Shown here: one piece after another, positions 53,660-62,188 of the stretch
Layout of the letters: the number at the start of each line of letters is the position of its first letter
Numbering within the stretch: position 1 is the stretch's first letter
Assembly: GCA_001414325.1 (NCBI GenBank)
Contig: LLKB01000001.1
Span: forward strand, 1,059,699-1,123,698
Origin: Butyribacter intestini
GTDB lineage: Bacteria > Bacillota > Clostridia > Lachnospirales > Lachnospiraceae
Direction of reading: 5' to 3'
Length of the DNA: 64,000 bases
Notes under the pieces: model-generated
The model's database searches: none
Told to the model about the DNA's origin: nothing
Seen by the model: only the letters and a program-made list of their open reading frames with translations
Translations under genes and position numbers: made by a program

Positions 53660-53706
53660 ATAGGTTTATCAGTTCCGGCAACAGCCGGTTAAATACCGAT
53701 TATAGA

Positions 53707-53994
53707 CTATTTAGCTTCTACAGGATATACTGAAGCCTGCTTCTTGTCTCTACCTTTTCTCTCGAAACGAACAACACCGTCAACTAATGCGAACAATGTA
53801 TCATCGCCACCACGACCTACATTAACACCCGGAAGAATCTTTGTTCCACGCTGTCTGTAGATAATGTTACCTGCAAGTACAAACTGACCGTCTGCTCTCT
53901 TTGCTCCAAGTCTCTTTGACTCTGAGTCTCTACCATTCTTTGTAGAACCCATTCCTTTTTTATGAGCAAATAACTGAAGGTTCATGTTTAACAT
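53707..53994 (-). CDS. rpmA: 50S ribosomal protein L27 with Prp-cleaved N-terminal extension
   Basis: 95 residues. The start [10 protein letters not shown] followed by [14 protein letters not shown] shows the Firmicutes extension, cut after LQLFA by Prp so that mature L27 reaches the peptidyl-transferase centre. The conserved core is [20 protein letters not shown] then [29 protein letters not shown] precedes the ATG at 53994; a longer open frame upstream overlaps prp and has no ribosome site. Confidence 0.98.
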   Translation of the reverse strand: MLNMNLQLFAHKKGMGSTKNGRDSESKRLGAKRADGQFVLAGNIIYRQRGTKILPGVNVGRGGDDTLFALVDGVVRFERKGRDKKQASVYPVEAK

Positions 53995-53998
53995 AGCC

Positions 53999-54340
53999 TT
54001 ACACCTCCTGCTTTCTCTTTTTTCTAATCTTAATATACTTTTTTCCATATTCCGCCTGTATGCCTTCAAGACCAAGTACAAGCGAATTAAGTAACAGTTT
54101 AGCAGATTCGCTAACTTTTTCAGATTTTATACCAAATAACACTATGTCTTTTTCCTCATGGACTGCACTGTTAAATTCGTCATCCGTGAATTTTTCAACA
54201 CTGTTTATCGTGTTTATAACAAGTACGGAAACAGCAGCACAAACTATATCACTGCCATACTCAGCATACTCAGCATGTCCTGTCATACGAAAACCGACAT
54301 AGTCTCCACTATCATTCTGAAATAATGTCACATCTATCAT
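53999..54340 (-). CDS. prp: Ribosomal-processing cysteine protease Prp
   Basis: 113 residues. Catalytic histidine H22 ([12 protein letters not shown]) and cysteine C34 (DIVCAAVS), matching the numbering described for Staphylococcus aureus Prp. It removes the L27 N-terminal extension. It lies between rplU and rpmA, 4 bp before the latter. Confidence 0.95.
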   Translation of the reverse strand: MIDVTLFQNDSGDYVGFRMTGHAEYAEYGSDIVCAAVSVLVINTINSVEKFTDDEFNSAVHEEKDIVLFGIKSEKVSESAKLLLNSLVLGLEGIQAEYGKKYIKIRKKRKQEV

Positions 54341-54361
54341 ATACTGTCACCTTTTCATCAA

Positions 54362-54667
54362 CTAAGCGTTGATTTTTTCAATCTTTACCTGTGTGAAAGA
54401 CTGTCTGTGACCGTTTTTCTTATGATATCCAGATTTTCTCTTATATCTGTAAACGATAACCTTCTTTGCACGGCCTTCCTTAACTACAGAAGCAGTAACT
54501 GTTGCGTTTGCTACATCGTCTCCAGCCTTCATAGTTCCATCATTTACAGCAACAACCTGATCAAAAGTAACTGTCTCTCCTGCGGAAACAGCAAGTTTTT
54601 CTACGTTAATGATATCACCTTCGGATACTTTGTACTGCTTTCCACCTGTTGCAATAATTGCGTACAT
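54362..54667 (-). CDS. rplU: 50S ribosomal protein L21
   Basis: 101 residues. N-terminal [18 protein letters not shown], middle VTFDQVVAV, and C-terminal [20 protein letters not shown] are the L21 hallmarks. AGGAGGTGCGATT precedes the ATG. First gene of rplU-prp-rpmA. Confidence 0.98.
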   Translation of the reverse strand: MYAIIATGGKQYKVSEGDIINVEKLAVSAGETVTFDQVVAVNDGTMKAGDDVANATVTASVVKEGRAKKVIVYRYKRKSGYHKKNGHRQSFTQVKIEKINA

Positions 54668-54748
54668 AATCGCACCTCCTATTTATCATTACTCGCTAAC
54701 TTTGGCGTGACAAAAGTCATCTTCAAGGAGCCTCGTCAAGCGGCATCT
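54668..54748 (-). ncRNA. rplU 5' leader, possible L21-type autoregulatory leader
   Basis: About 80 nt between the promoter and the rplU start. Contains CCGCTTGACGAGGC and GACTTTTGTCACGCC, short imperfect stems. Firmicutes L21 leaders are known RNA motifs, but I cannot match the consensus by eye. Confidence 0.35.
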
Positions 54749-54753
54749 CATAT

Positions 54754-54782
54754 ATCATACATATATTTTTACGGATTGTCAA
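54754..54782 (-). promoter_or_regulatory. Promoter of rplU-prp-rpmA
   Basis: On the minus strand TTGACA (54777-54782), 17-base spacer, TATGAT (54754-54759). Confidence 0.8.
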
Positions 54783-54811
54783 GCGTTTTTTGAATTTTTT
54801 GGATTAAAAAA

Positions 54812-54854
54812 GTAACCGTTCATTTATTACATTCATAAAAGATTGAACGGTTAC
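54812..54854. repeat. 43-bp internally deleted derivative of the GTAAC element
   Basis: GTAACCGTTCA at the left and TGAACGGTTAC at the right are perfect inverted repeats. The bases in between (TTTATTACATTCATAAAA) match the sub-terminal part of the full elements. It directly follows a duplicated gene end on the minus strand and could also act as a terminator. Confidence 0.45.
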
Positions 54855-54992
54855 TACCTGCCGTCTATCAGCACCTCTTTGTCGCAGTTTAAAAAACAAA
54901 CTGCAACAGATTTTGGCAATGCTTCGCATCCTAAATTGCCAAAATCCTCACACGAAACTTTTTCTTACGATATTTTCGGTTCCGAAAATATC
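54854..54992 (-). repeat. Three consecutive hairpins with a duplicated gene end
   Basis: Perfect stems lie at 54884-54904 (GCAGTTT/AAACTGC), 54910-54945 (ATTTTGGCAAT/ATTGCCAAAAT) and 54969-54992 (GATATTTTCGG/CCGAAAATATC). On the minus strand the far end, 54854-54882, reads DKEVLIDGR plus stop in the frame of the hairpins. That repeats the true C-terminus (GKEVLIDGR) of the ATPase gene, which ends at 54992. Confidence 0.6.
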
Positions 54993-56698
54993 TACCGTCC
55001 ATCTATCAACACCTCTTTACCTCTAAACGCAAAACCATAGTGATGAATGTTTTCTTCTTTCACTCCTCTTTTGATAATCTCTGCATCATAGTTTTTGTCC
55101 TCTATCTGCTTTAATGCCGCTGCAACTGTCTCCTCAAGCGAACTTTCTTTTCTAGGATTTATTACTTTAAATTCTATTACGATACCCGGATATTTTTCAT
55201 TTGTTTTGTCTATTGGCTCCAGCATTATGTCATACCGTCCATAGCCGCTTTCACGATTTGAGGTAATGATGTAGTTTTCTGTCTGGTCTACCATAAGTCC
55301 TAGTACAAAGCCATGGAAAAAGTTTTCCGGTGCTTTTCTTTCTGAATTATGTTTTCCTGAGTCAAATGAACTAAATGTATTCAATGCTACATCATTCATG
55401 TACTCATTCATACTTTCTATATCACCACTTATGAGTGCTCTTATAAACTCATTTGTTTCATGCTTTGCGGGACTGAACCATCTGAGTATCATATCTTCAA
55501 ACATAAATTGTATTTCCAAATTTGTTAGTGCAAGCGTATATTTGCGTGCTTTCCTTCGATTTCCAACAAGTGGCTCTGCTGATACTACCTTAAGATAGCC
55601 GCTCGCAAGCATAAGACTCCACACGGCATCCTCCGAATAATCAAGCTCTGAAAATACTATCTGCTCATTTATTGGTACATCTATTGTTTCTTCTTTAAGA
55701 AGGGTTTCCATCATCATCTTTATACATGGACTTCCTTTTTGAACAAGATTATTTATAAGTCCATTTGAACTTGAGTCCGCCCAATAAGTGTTATATTCTT
55801 TTTTATCTAAAAAGTTGATTATCGACCACGGATTATAAATATCTTTTTGTTTTCCAAAAATAAAACCATCGTACCATTTTTTTACATCTTCCTTTTCATC
55901 CGGCAGCCCCTGTTCATCAAGTGCATTAAACACCTCTTTTTCTGTAAAACCAAATGAAGTTTCATATTTTGTTGACAATGTCGTGACTATTTCAAGATTA
56001 TTGAGGTCACTAAAAATGCTTTCTTTAGATACTCTCGTAATTCCTGTCATTATTGCTCGCTCTAAATATGGGTTTGTCTTAAAAGTAGAATTAAAAAGAC
56101 TTCTTGTAAATCCTACAAGTTCCTCCCAGTAACCATTTACATATGCTTCCTGCATAGGCGTGTCATATTCATCAAGAAGAATAATTACTTTTTTGCCATA
56201 ATATCGGCTAAGATAATTTGAAAGGTTTTTCAATGCCTCCTGCGCCACAGTATCACTCATGCCAACGCACACAGATTGATATTGCATTTTTTCATTTGCA
56301 TTATATATACCACTTTTCATTATATAATCATATTCATTATATATTCTTATAAGCTCATCTTTTATCTTTATAACCGTCTCATTATACTTTACCTGTTTTA
56401 TTCCCGCAAAACTAAGAAATATCACCGGATATGTCCCCTGCAACTTGCGATACTTTTCATTGTTCCATATTTCAAGACCCTCGAATAAATCCCCTCTGTC
56501 CTTGTATTTGTTTGAGAAAAAACATTCAAGCATACTCATGTTTAATGTTTTTCCGAATCGGCGTGGGCGTGTTATAAGCGTTACATTATCCTTATTTTCC
56601 CACCACTCTTTTATAAAAGATGTTTTATCTATATAGAAACAATTATCTTTGCGTATTGACTCAAAACTCTGATTTCCTATACTTATAACCTTTGCCAT
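54992..56698 (-). CDS. AAA-ATPase-like/PD-(D/E)XK nuclease superfamily protein
   Basis: About 568 residues, a family found in many copies in gut Bacteroidetes and Lachnospiraceae. The N-terminal AAA-ATPase-like domain starts ISIGNQSFESIRKDNCFYID and has TRPRRFGKTLNMSML as P-loop and VIILLDEYDTPMQEAY as Walker B. The C-terminal PD-(D/E)XK part is GYGRYDIMLEPID, then GIVIEFKVINP as the ExK strand, then ALKQIEDKNYDAEIIKRG. Function is not established; mobile-element or defence roles are only suspected. AGGAGGGGTGCAT precedes the ATG at 56698. Its 3' flank carries palindromes and a copy of its own last codons. Confidence 0.9.
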   Translation of the reverse strand: MAKVISIGNQSFESIRKDNCFYIDKTSFIKEWWENKDNVTLITRPRRFGKTLNMSMLECFFSNKYKDRGDLFEGLEIWNNEKYRKLQGTYPVIFLSFAGIKQVKYNETVIKIKDELIRIYNEYDYIMKSGIYNANEKMQYQSVCVGMSDTVAQEALKNLSNYLSRYYGKKVIILLDEYDTPMQEAYVNGYWEELVGFTRSLFNSTFKTNPYLERAIMTGITRVSKESIFSDLNNLEIVTTLSTKYETSFGFTEKEVFNALDEQGLPDEKEDVKKWYDGFIFGKQKDIYNPWSIINFLDKKEYNTYWADSSSNGLINNLVQKGSPCIKMMMETLLKEETIDVPINEQIVFSELDYSEDAVWSLMLASGYLKVVSAEPLVGNRRKARKYTLALTNLEIQFMFEDMILRWFSPAKHETNEFIRALISGDIESMNEYMNDVALNTFSSFDSGKHNSERKAPENFFHGFVLGLMVDQTENYIITSNRESGYGRYDIMLEPIDKTNEKYPGIVIEFKVINPRKESSLEETVAAALKQIEDKNYDAEIIKRGVKEENIHHYGFAFRGKEVLIDGR

Positions 56699-56807
56699 AT
56701 GCACCCCTCCTGTTTATATTTCAAATCAAACTCCGTATTTAGTAGCTTTATTTTAACATTGAAGTAACTTTATGTAAAGCAGTGCACCGCTATTTATAAT
56801 TCCTTTA

Positions 56808-56992
56808 GTAACAGTTCAGCCCCAAAAAAGATAAGTCAATAATACATGAGCTTGCTCAATGTATTATTGACTTGTTTTTTGGGGTGGAACAGCCTTTCAT
56901 TTATGAAATGAAGTAAACACAAGCTGCATAGCAGCGACTGACAGCTTGCTGGCAAGTTTACGAATGTAATAAATGAGGGGCTGAACTGTTAC
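56808..56992. mobile_element. Miniature inverted-repeat element, full copy B (IS66-like ends)
   Basis: 185 bp with perfect 16-bp terminal inverted repeats GTAACAGTTCAGCCCC/GGGGCTGAACTGTTAC. It is flanked on both sides by TTCCTTTA (56800-56807 and 56993-57000), a perfect 8-bp target duplication. The central stem CCCCAAAAAA/TTTTTTGGGG continues with AAGTCAATAATACAT/ATGTATTATTGACTT. The hairpins GCTGC(ATA)GCAGC and CAGCGACTGACAGC are shared with copy A. Not coding. Most of the 56699-57006 gap is this element. Confidence 0.85.
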
Positions 56993-57006
56993 TTCCTTTA
57001 ATTTCA

Positions 57007-57696
57007 TCACACTAACAACGATATCCCCCACAGTACAAGTATATGTACCGGATAAAATGCATAAAAGAAATACTTAGGCATTTTTACATCATTTTTTGTG
57101 TCATCATATGCCATTATAAACGGTATTGCAAGCACCCCGAATGACTGCATCCTGCCCTGTACAAACATCAAAAAGCAGGTATATAACAAAGCATTTCTTC
57201 TGTCATTTCTCTGCATATAAAATATGGCTATTAATAATATTCCCCATATGCTATAGTCTGTTTTTAATACAACCGCAACAAATCCTGCAAGAAATACGAG
57301 TGCCATTTTTACTGCAAAACTGTATTCCCATTTTTCTACAAAATACATCATTATCACTCCGAGTAATAATGTCCACATTACATTCTGTTCGCCTACATCT
57401 ATTAACTTATGTCCAAATGCAAGGTCATATGGTATCTCCGATATAACAGCAAATATCAGCAGATTTATCATATATTTTTCCCTGCTGCGGGTGTGTATAA
57501 ATCCCTCCACGAGCAAAAAGCATATAATAGGAAATGATATTCTGCCTACCGCTCTGAACGCTTTATATATTATATCGCCCCTCTCCATTAAGAATACACA
57601 GCCTATATGATCGATAAGCATTGTCAGTAAAGCTGTTATTTTTAAAAAGTTTCTTCCATATCTTTTGTCCCAGAATGTTTTTTCTGTTGCTACCAT
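57007..57696 (-). CDS. TraX-family membrane protein
   Basis: 229 residues, about eight helices. N-terminal LLTMLIDHIGCVFLM and RISFPIICFLLVEGFIHTRS are the TraX family signature (LKxxAxxxMxxDHIG type), with KYFFYAFYPVHILVLWGI at the end. TraX acetylates pilin in F plasmids, but chromosomal Firmicutes members have no known pilin substrate. The start (frame MVATEKTFWDKRYGR) has AAAGTAGGA upstream. It is a single gene between two repeats. Confidence 0.88.
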   Translation of the reverse strand: MVATEKTFWDKRYGRNFLKITALLTMLIDHIGCVFLMERGDIIYKAFRAVGRISFPIICFLLVEGFIHTRSREKYMINLLIFAVISEIPYDLAFGHKLIDVGEQNVMWTLLLGVIMMYFVEKWEYSFAVKMALVFLAGFVAVVLKTDYSIWGILLIAIFYMQRNDRRNALLYTCFLMFVQGRMQSFGVLAIPFIMAYDDTKNDVKMPKYFFYAFYPVHILVLWGISLLV

Positions 57697-57837
57697 TTTT
57701 ATCCTACTTTCTTTTTTATATTGTTATTTATTTTATAATTTTGTATCTTATGGTTTTGTATTTTATAATATTTTCTGTTATTCTGTTGTTTTCCCTGCAA
57801 ATACGAAATAAAGTATCAATCCCTGCGCAACATTTTA

Positions 57838-57909
57838 GTCATAAAAAGATAATTAACAATACAATGCGCTTGTATATGGATATGGTATTATTGATTTTCT
57901 TTTTATGAC
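57838..57909. repeat. Stem-only copy of the GTAAC element after apbE
   Basis: TCATAAAAAGATAATTAACA to CTTTTTATGACAGATAGCCTT resembles the central stem and following bases of copies A and B. The outer pair is T-A instead of C-G, with pairing kept. Terminal repeats are missing. It lies 69 bp after the apbE stop and could end its transcript. 57697-57837 is AT-rich, with a T/A low-complexity stretch. Confidence 0.5.
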
Positions 57910-57977
57910 AGATAGCCTTTCATTTTAATCATACATCAATTTCTCAATTTTAAACTCTGATTTTTATTCTTTGTTTT

Positions 57978-59165
57978 TCATTTTGCAATATCAAATTTAA
58001 AATTCGACTTAAATACTTTTTTTAACCCATCCGTTATCGTTATATTTCCATTATCCTCCACGAGTACGGTATCAAATTCATTTTTATGCTCCCGCCAATA
58101 ATCCAACGCTTTTTCTTTTCCCATGACAAATAATGATGTGGACAATGCATCGGCAAGCGTTCCGTTATCGCTTACTATCGTCACGCTCTTAAGACCTGAC
58201 TCTGCCGGATACCCTGTTTTAGGGTCTAATATATGATGATATGTCTTTCCGTTCTTTTCAAAATATCTCTCATATCCCCCCGATGTGATGACCGCCTTGT
58301 CTTTTACCGATACCACTCCGATATAATCCGATGATTTGTCGGGATTTTCGATTGCTATCTGCCAATCTGTTCCGTCAGTTTTTGTACCGAGTGCCTGAAC
58401 ATTTCCACCAAGCGATACAAGACCGGAAGTCACACCACAATCCTTAAAAATCTGCATTACACGGCTTGAAGTATAGCCTTTTGCTATGCCACCAAGGTCG
58501 ATTTTCATATTTTTGCCAAGTTTTATACTGCTGCTTTTTTCATCAAATTCTATCTTAGATGAGTCTACATTTTTGAGAAGTTTAGAAATCTCTCTTTTTG
58601 ACGGCACATTATATTTTTGTGTTGTAAATCCCCACTTTACCATCAGAGGATATATGCTTATGTCAAATGCCCCATTTGTTGTTTTATTTATCTTAAGTGC
58701 TTCTGAGACAATGTCTTTTGTGTCTTCCGAAAGTGTACCGCTGCCTGTCTGATTAAGTTTATATATATCACTTTCTTTTTTCTGTGCACTAAGCACCGTT
58801 TCAAGCCTGTTTATCTCATCCACTGCTTCATCCACAGCATTTTCAGCATTTTTACCATATGCTGTCACCGTCATATATGTATCCATCGCAAATATGTCTT
58901 TTGATGCTTTTTTATTCTCATCACTGTTCTGGCAGGCGGTAAATGCAGCAATACATAATGTGAGTAAAAAAATCCCACCAAGTTTAAAATAAAACTTTCC
59001 TACTATCTTATGATATTTTTCTGTTTCATCTGGTGCTGTTTTATTGTATTCATGGCATGATTTTTGTGCTTTAAGTGATAGTTCTGACGGAAATTTTTCA
59101 TATCCGCTCTTATATACATCCATACTTTTCATTGTCTTAATCACTTCATCTCTATCTGTAGTCAT
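57978..59165 (-). CDS. apbE: FAD:protein FMN transferase, lipoprotein with long N-terminal extension
   Basis: 395 residues. ApbE attaches FMN to Thr/Ser of flavoproteins such as Rnf/Nqr subunits. Core motifs: MDTYMTVTAYG, IDLGGIAKGYTSSRVM, LVSLGGNVQALG, HHILDPKTGYPA and TLADALSTSLFVMG. A lipobox-like LCIAAFTACQN places the acylated Cys near residue 78, which is unusual: 60 cytoplasmic residues precede the signal helix. A GAGGT site in front of the first ATG supports that long start, and no internal ATG fits a normal signal peptide. No Rnf gene is adjacent. Confidence 0.93.
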   Translation of the reverse strand: MTTDRDEVIKTMKSMDVYKSGYEKFPSELSLKAQKSCHEYNKTAPDETEKYHKIVGKFYFKLGGIFLLTLCIAAFTACQNSDENKKASKDIFAMDTYMTVTAYGKNAENAVDEAVDEINRLETVLSAQKKESDIYKLNQTGSGTLSEDTKDIVSEALKINKTTNGAFDISIYPLMVKWGFTTQKYNVPSKREISKLLKNVDSSKIEFDEKSSSIKLGKNMKIDLGGIAKGYTSSRVMQIFKDCGVTSGLVSLGGNVQALGTKTDGTDWQIAIENPDKSSDYIGVVSVKDKAVITSGGYERYFEKNGKTYHHILDPKTGYPAESGLKSVTIVSDNGTLADALSTSLFVMGKEKALDYWREHKNEFDTVLVEDNGNITITDGLKKVFKSNFKFDIAK

Positions 59166-59225
59166 ATCTGTACCTCATCTTTCTATTTCCATCCTATTTT
59201 ATCAACAAATCTTTTAACCGTCTTT

Positions 59226-59350
59226 TCTATTCCTTATCAAAATCCTTAATAAACTTTTTAGTTTTCTTGTTTTTTCAATTTCATTAACAATCCTCATAGT
59301 TTTTTATTATCCTTTTTCAAAATCCTTAACAAACTTTTTATTTTTTTATT
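59226..59350. repeat. Imperfect 80-bp direct repeat in AT-rich gap
   Basis: TCAAAATCCTTAATAAACTT (about 59237) and TCAAAATCCTTAACAAACTT (about 59317) are near-identical, followed by T-rich tracts. The 59166-59376 gap shows nothing else. Confidence 0.45.
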
Positions 59351-59376
59351 TCCTGTCAATATAATAAACAAACCTT

Positions 59377-59577
59377 TTATCTATTTTCCTCATCATAATT
59401 TTTTTCCACCTCCAGAACCTTATTCCTGACCGCCTCATCATAGCCTTTCAATGCCGCAAATGAAGCAAACTGTGCCGCCCTGTCATGTATGCTCATCGGC
59501 ATATGTTTCTTTGATAAAGGCCTTTCTAAGTCTATTATATCCTCATATTTTTTCCAGTCACCATTTTCAAGCATCAT
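59377..59577 (-). CDS. YolD-like small protein
   Basis: 66 residues. HMPMSIHDRAAQFASFAALK then GYDEAV matches the widespread clostridial form of YolD-like proteins, which accompany UvrX/UmuC-type polymerases and are thought to modulate them. Its ATG overlaps the polymerase stop by 4 bp. The first ATG of the tandem pair was chosen. Confidence 0.8.
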   Translation of the reverse strand: MMLENGDWKKYEDIIDLERPLSKKHMPMSIHDRAAQFASFAALKGYDEAVRNKVLEVEKNYDEENR

Positions 59578-61073
59578 GCCCTGTGACCTCCTATCTGCCT
59601 GTTTCTTTCCATAGCCGTCGCACCTTCCTCAAGGTTCATACCTTTTAATATAGCATTTTTGCCGTATTTTTTCTTTACATCTATCATCGCTTTTTGCAAT
59701 CTCTTTTCTTTTTCAAGCCTTAACTTTTCTTCCTGTTTCTGCTTTTCTAACTCTCCATAATCAGTAAAAAGGTCAAGCTGTTCAAAGTCTTTCTTTTCGA
59801 CTACATCTTCCTGCCTTATAATGTGATTTGCAACTACATTCATTCGTCTTACAAGAAGGTCTTTATTTATTATATCATCATATAATTTTTCGATATGCTC
59901 CATTATAATTTTTGTTGATGAAGTCATTTTTCCGAGATTTGTCGTACCATGTGCGTGCTTTGGTATCTTTCTTCCATATCTGTCTACAGTATATTCGCCT
60001 TTGTATTTTTTTCTTATCTCAGGATTTTTCAGATTTTCTATATCATACCCCACTGTAAGCACCATCTGGTCAGTCACAAGATCCTTTTCCACCAAATCAA
60101 GTACAAGCATATCTGTCATTTCCATAACGACGAGTTTAGCTTTTTTTGCATCATACGGACAGGTAAGCACCTGCCCCGAACTTATACTGTTGTTCTCAGG
60201 TTTATATGCTTTTATATCAGCAATGGTGCATGGTTCATACCCCCACGCATGGTCTATAAGAAGTTCTGCATTTATCCCAAACAATTTATAAAGAAGCTCC
60301 TCATTATAAAAATCACCTGCTTTTCCGACAGAACACATCGCCACATCTCCCATTGTGTAAATGCCGCACTCCGCAAGTTTTTTCGCATATCCCCTGCCGA
60401 CCCGCCAGAAATCAGTTATAGGCTTGTGCGTCCACAATATCCTCCTGTAGCTTATCTCATTTAACTCGGCAATCCTCACACCATCCTCATCGGGTTTGAT
60501 ATGCTTTGCAACTATATCCATTGCGACTTTGCAAAGATAAAGATTTGTTCCAATCCCTGCCGTTGCGGTAATGCCTGTTTCCTTTAAAACTTCCCTGATA
60601 AGCATCATGGCAAGTTCTCTCGGTGTTTTTTCATAAGCCTTAAGATAAGATGTGACATCAATAAAAACCTCGTCCACTGAATAGACATGAATATCCTCAG
60701 GTGCTATATATTTAAGATAAATATTGTAAATTTTTGTGCTGTACTCCATATAATAAGCCATTCTGGGCTTTGCCACAATATATTCTACCTGCTCTCCTGT
60801 AGCCGCCTTTATCTCTTTCACTTTCTGCACAACTTCAAAAAGCCTCGCCCTCCCCGAAATTCCATATGCTTTCAGGGAAGGTGAGACTGCCAGACAAATT
60901 GTTTTTTCGGTTCTAGACTCATCAGCTACCACCAGATTTGTCGTAAGAGGATCAAGCCCCCTCTCGACACACTCAACAGATGCATAAAATGATTTTAAAT
61001 CTATTGCTATATAAATGCTATTATTATTTTTGTCTGATCCGCCTTTATCAAAGCCCTCAAAACTCATCCCCAT
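59574..61073 (-). CDS. Y-family translesion DNA polymerase (UvrX/UmuC type)
   Basis: 499 residues. N-terminal IYIAIDLKSFYASVECVERG (metal Asp and Phe/Tyr steric gate), then ATGEQVEYIVAKPRMAYYME, and catalytic VYSVDEVFIDVT. The helix-hairpin-helix thumb contains TPRELAMMLIREVLKETGIT and AGIGTNLYLCKVAMDIVAKH. A C-terminal KEKRLQKAMIDVKKKYG motif is typical of the UvrX group. It copies past lesions with low fidelity. GAGAGG precedes the ATG. I see no LexA-type box in the 90 bp upstream. Confidence 0.93.
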   Translation of the reverse strand: MGMSFEGFDKGGSDKNNNSIYIAIDLKSFYASVECVERGLDPLTTNLVVADESRTEKTICLAVSPSLKAYGISGRARLFEVVQKVKEIKAATGEQVEYIVAKPRMAYYMEYSTKIYNIYLKYIAPEDIHVYSVDEVFIDVTSYLKAYEKTPRELAMMLIREVLKETGITATAGIGTNLYLCKVAMDIVAKHIKPDEDGVRIAELNEISYRRILWTHKPITDFWRVGRGYAKKLAECGIYTMGDVAMCSVGKAGDFYNEELLYKLFGINAELLIDHAWGYEPCTIADIKAYKPENNSISSGQVLTCPYDAKKAKLVVMEMTDMLVLDLVEKDLVTDQMVLTVGYDIENLKNPEIRKKYKGEYTVDRYGRKIPKHAHGTTNLGKMTSSTKIIMEHIEKLYDDIINKDLLVRRMNVVANHIIRQEDVVEKKDFEQLDLFTDYGELEKQKQEEKLRLEKEKRLQKAMIDVKKKYGKNAILKGMNLEEGATAMERNRQIGGHRA

Positions 61074-61163
61074 TTAACACCTCTCTTTTATCAAATTATG
61101 CACAGGCAGTCCCGCAATACTGTCACTTTGACACAGCATACAGGTAGTTTTGACCTGATAACA

Positions 61164-62063
61164 TCACAACCTTTTAAAAAACAAACTTACCTTAAATATG
61201 TTATCATTAAGTTCTGCTTCTATTTTTCCACCCATATCCTCTGTCATTTCCTTTGCGATTGCCATCCCAAGTCCTGTTGAAGTTTTGCTCCTTACCACAT
61301 CCGCCTTATAAAACCTCTCAAAAATTCGGGATATATCAATTTCATCAGGTTTTGTCACCTCATTTTGAATTGTAAGTCTTATCTCATTTTTAATTGAGTT
61401 TAAACATATCTCAACCTTCTTCTCACCATGTTCCAATACATTTTTTATTATATTTTGCAAAATACGGTGCATCATCTGCTCATTTCCATAAAAATACAAT
61501 TTTTCTTCGGTCAGCTTCAGCTCAGGTACAATAGCTTTTTTCTCCCACTCGTCAAAATAAGAAAATAATGTTTCCCTGACTATCTCACTCATGTCACATT
61601 TGTACAATTTAATATTATAAGTCTTATTCTCCAGTTTTGTAAACATAAATAATTCCTCAAGCATATCTGAAAGAGCTTTTATCCTGCCTTTTATCACTGA
61701 AATATACCGTTTGTTTTTCTCCTTATCTTCTGATTCTGACAAAAGCTGAAAATATCCGTCAAGTGATGTAAGCGGAGTTCTTATATCATGTGAAAGATTT
61801 GTATATATACATGAAATTTCATTTTCTTTTTTCTTCCACATCACACGCTCAGCCCTGTGATTCTCAAGCATTTCATTAAGTGCAGCTGCAAGTGCTTTTG
61901 ATCCGCCTGCTTTCACCCGTATCGTTATCAATGCATTACTCCTGTTTTTTTCAATAAAATCAAGCTGAGCGGTGATATCCTTAATCTGACTGCGTAATGT
62001 AAAGTACATATATATAAATATACCTAATGTAATAATGAGCATTATAATTATTATTTTTTCCAT
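61164..62063 (-). CDS. BceS-like small sensor histidine kinase
   Basis: 299 residues. One N-terminal helix (IIIIMLIITLGIFIYMYFTL) and no sizable outer domain, then HisKA with NLSHDIRTPLTSLDGYFQLL, then HATPase (ILQNIIKNVLEHG; STGLGMAIAKEM). Intramembrane-sensing kinases of this kind work with antimicrobial-peptide ABC transporters. Here an ABC-2 transporter lies directly upstream on the same strand. The response regulator is not visible and may lie beyond 64000. Confidence 0.88.
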   Translation of the reverse strand: MEKIIIIMLIITLGIFIYMYFTLRSQIKDITAQLDFIEKNRSNALITIRVKAGGSKALAAALNEMLENHRAERVMWKKKENEISCIYTNLSHDIRTPLTSLDGYFQLLSESEDKEKNKRYISVIKGRIKALSDMLEELFMFTKLENKTYNIKLYKCDMSEIVRETLFSYFDEWEKKAIVPELKLTEEKLYFYGNEQMMHRILQNIIKNVLEHGEKKVEICLNSIKNEIRLTIQNEVTKPDEIDISRIFERFYKADVVRSKTSTGLGMAIAKEMTEDMGGKIEAELNDNIFKVSLFFKRL

Positions 62064-62188
62064 TTATTTCCGGCTCCTCCCTCCATTAACACAATCAGAC
62101 ATTTTCAAAACTCAGTCGTTCTTTAAATAAGTCAAGCAGATATTCGCAAACAAAAAAACATATACTGAGTTTCACAACCACCTGTATA

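Noticed and set aside
54843..55040. Plus-strand 65-codon frame over the three-hairpin region
   Set aside because: It is the antisense reading of the palindromic block and the ATPase C-terminus, with no ribosome site.
61074..61163. SOS (LexA) box before the Y-family polymerase
   Set aside because: No GAAC-N4-GTTC type sequence is present in the upstream gap.
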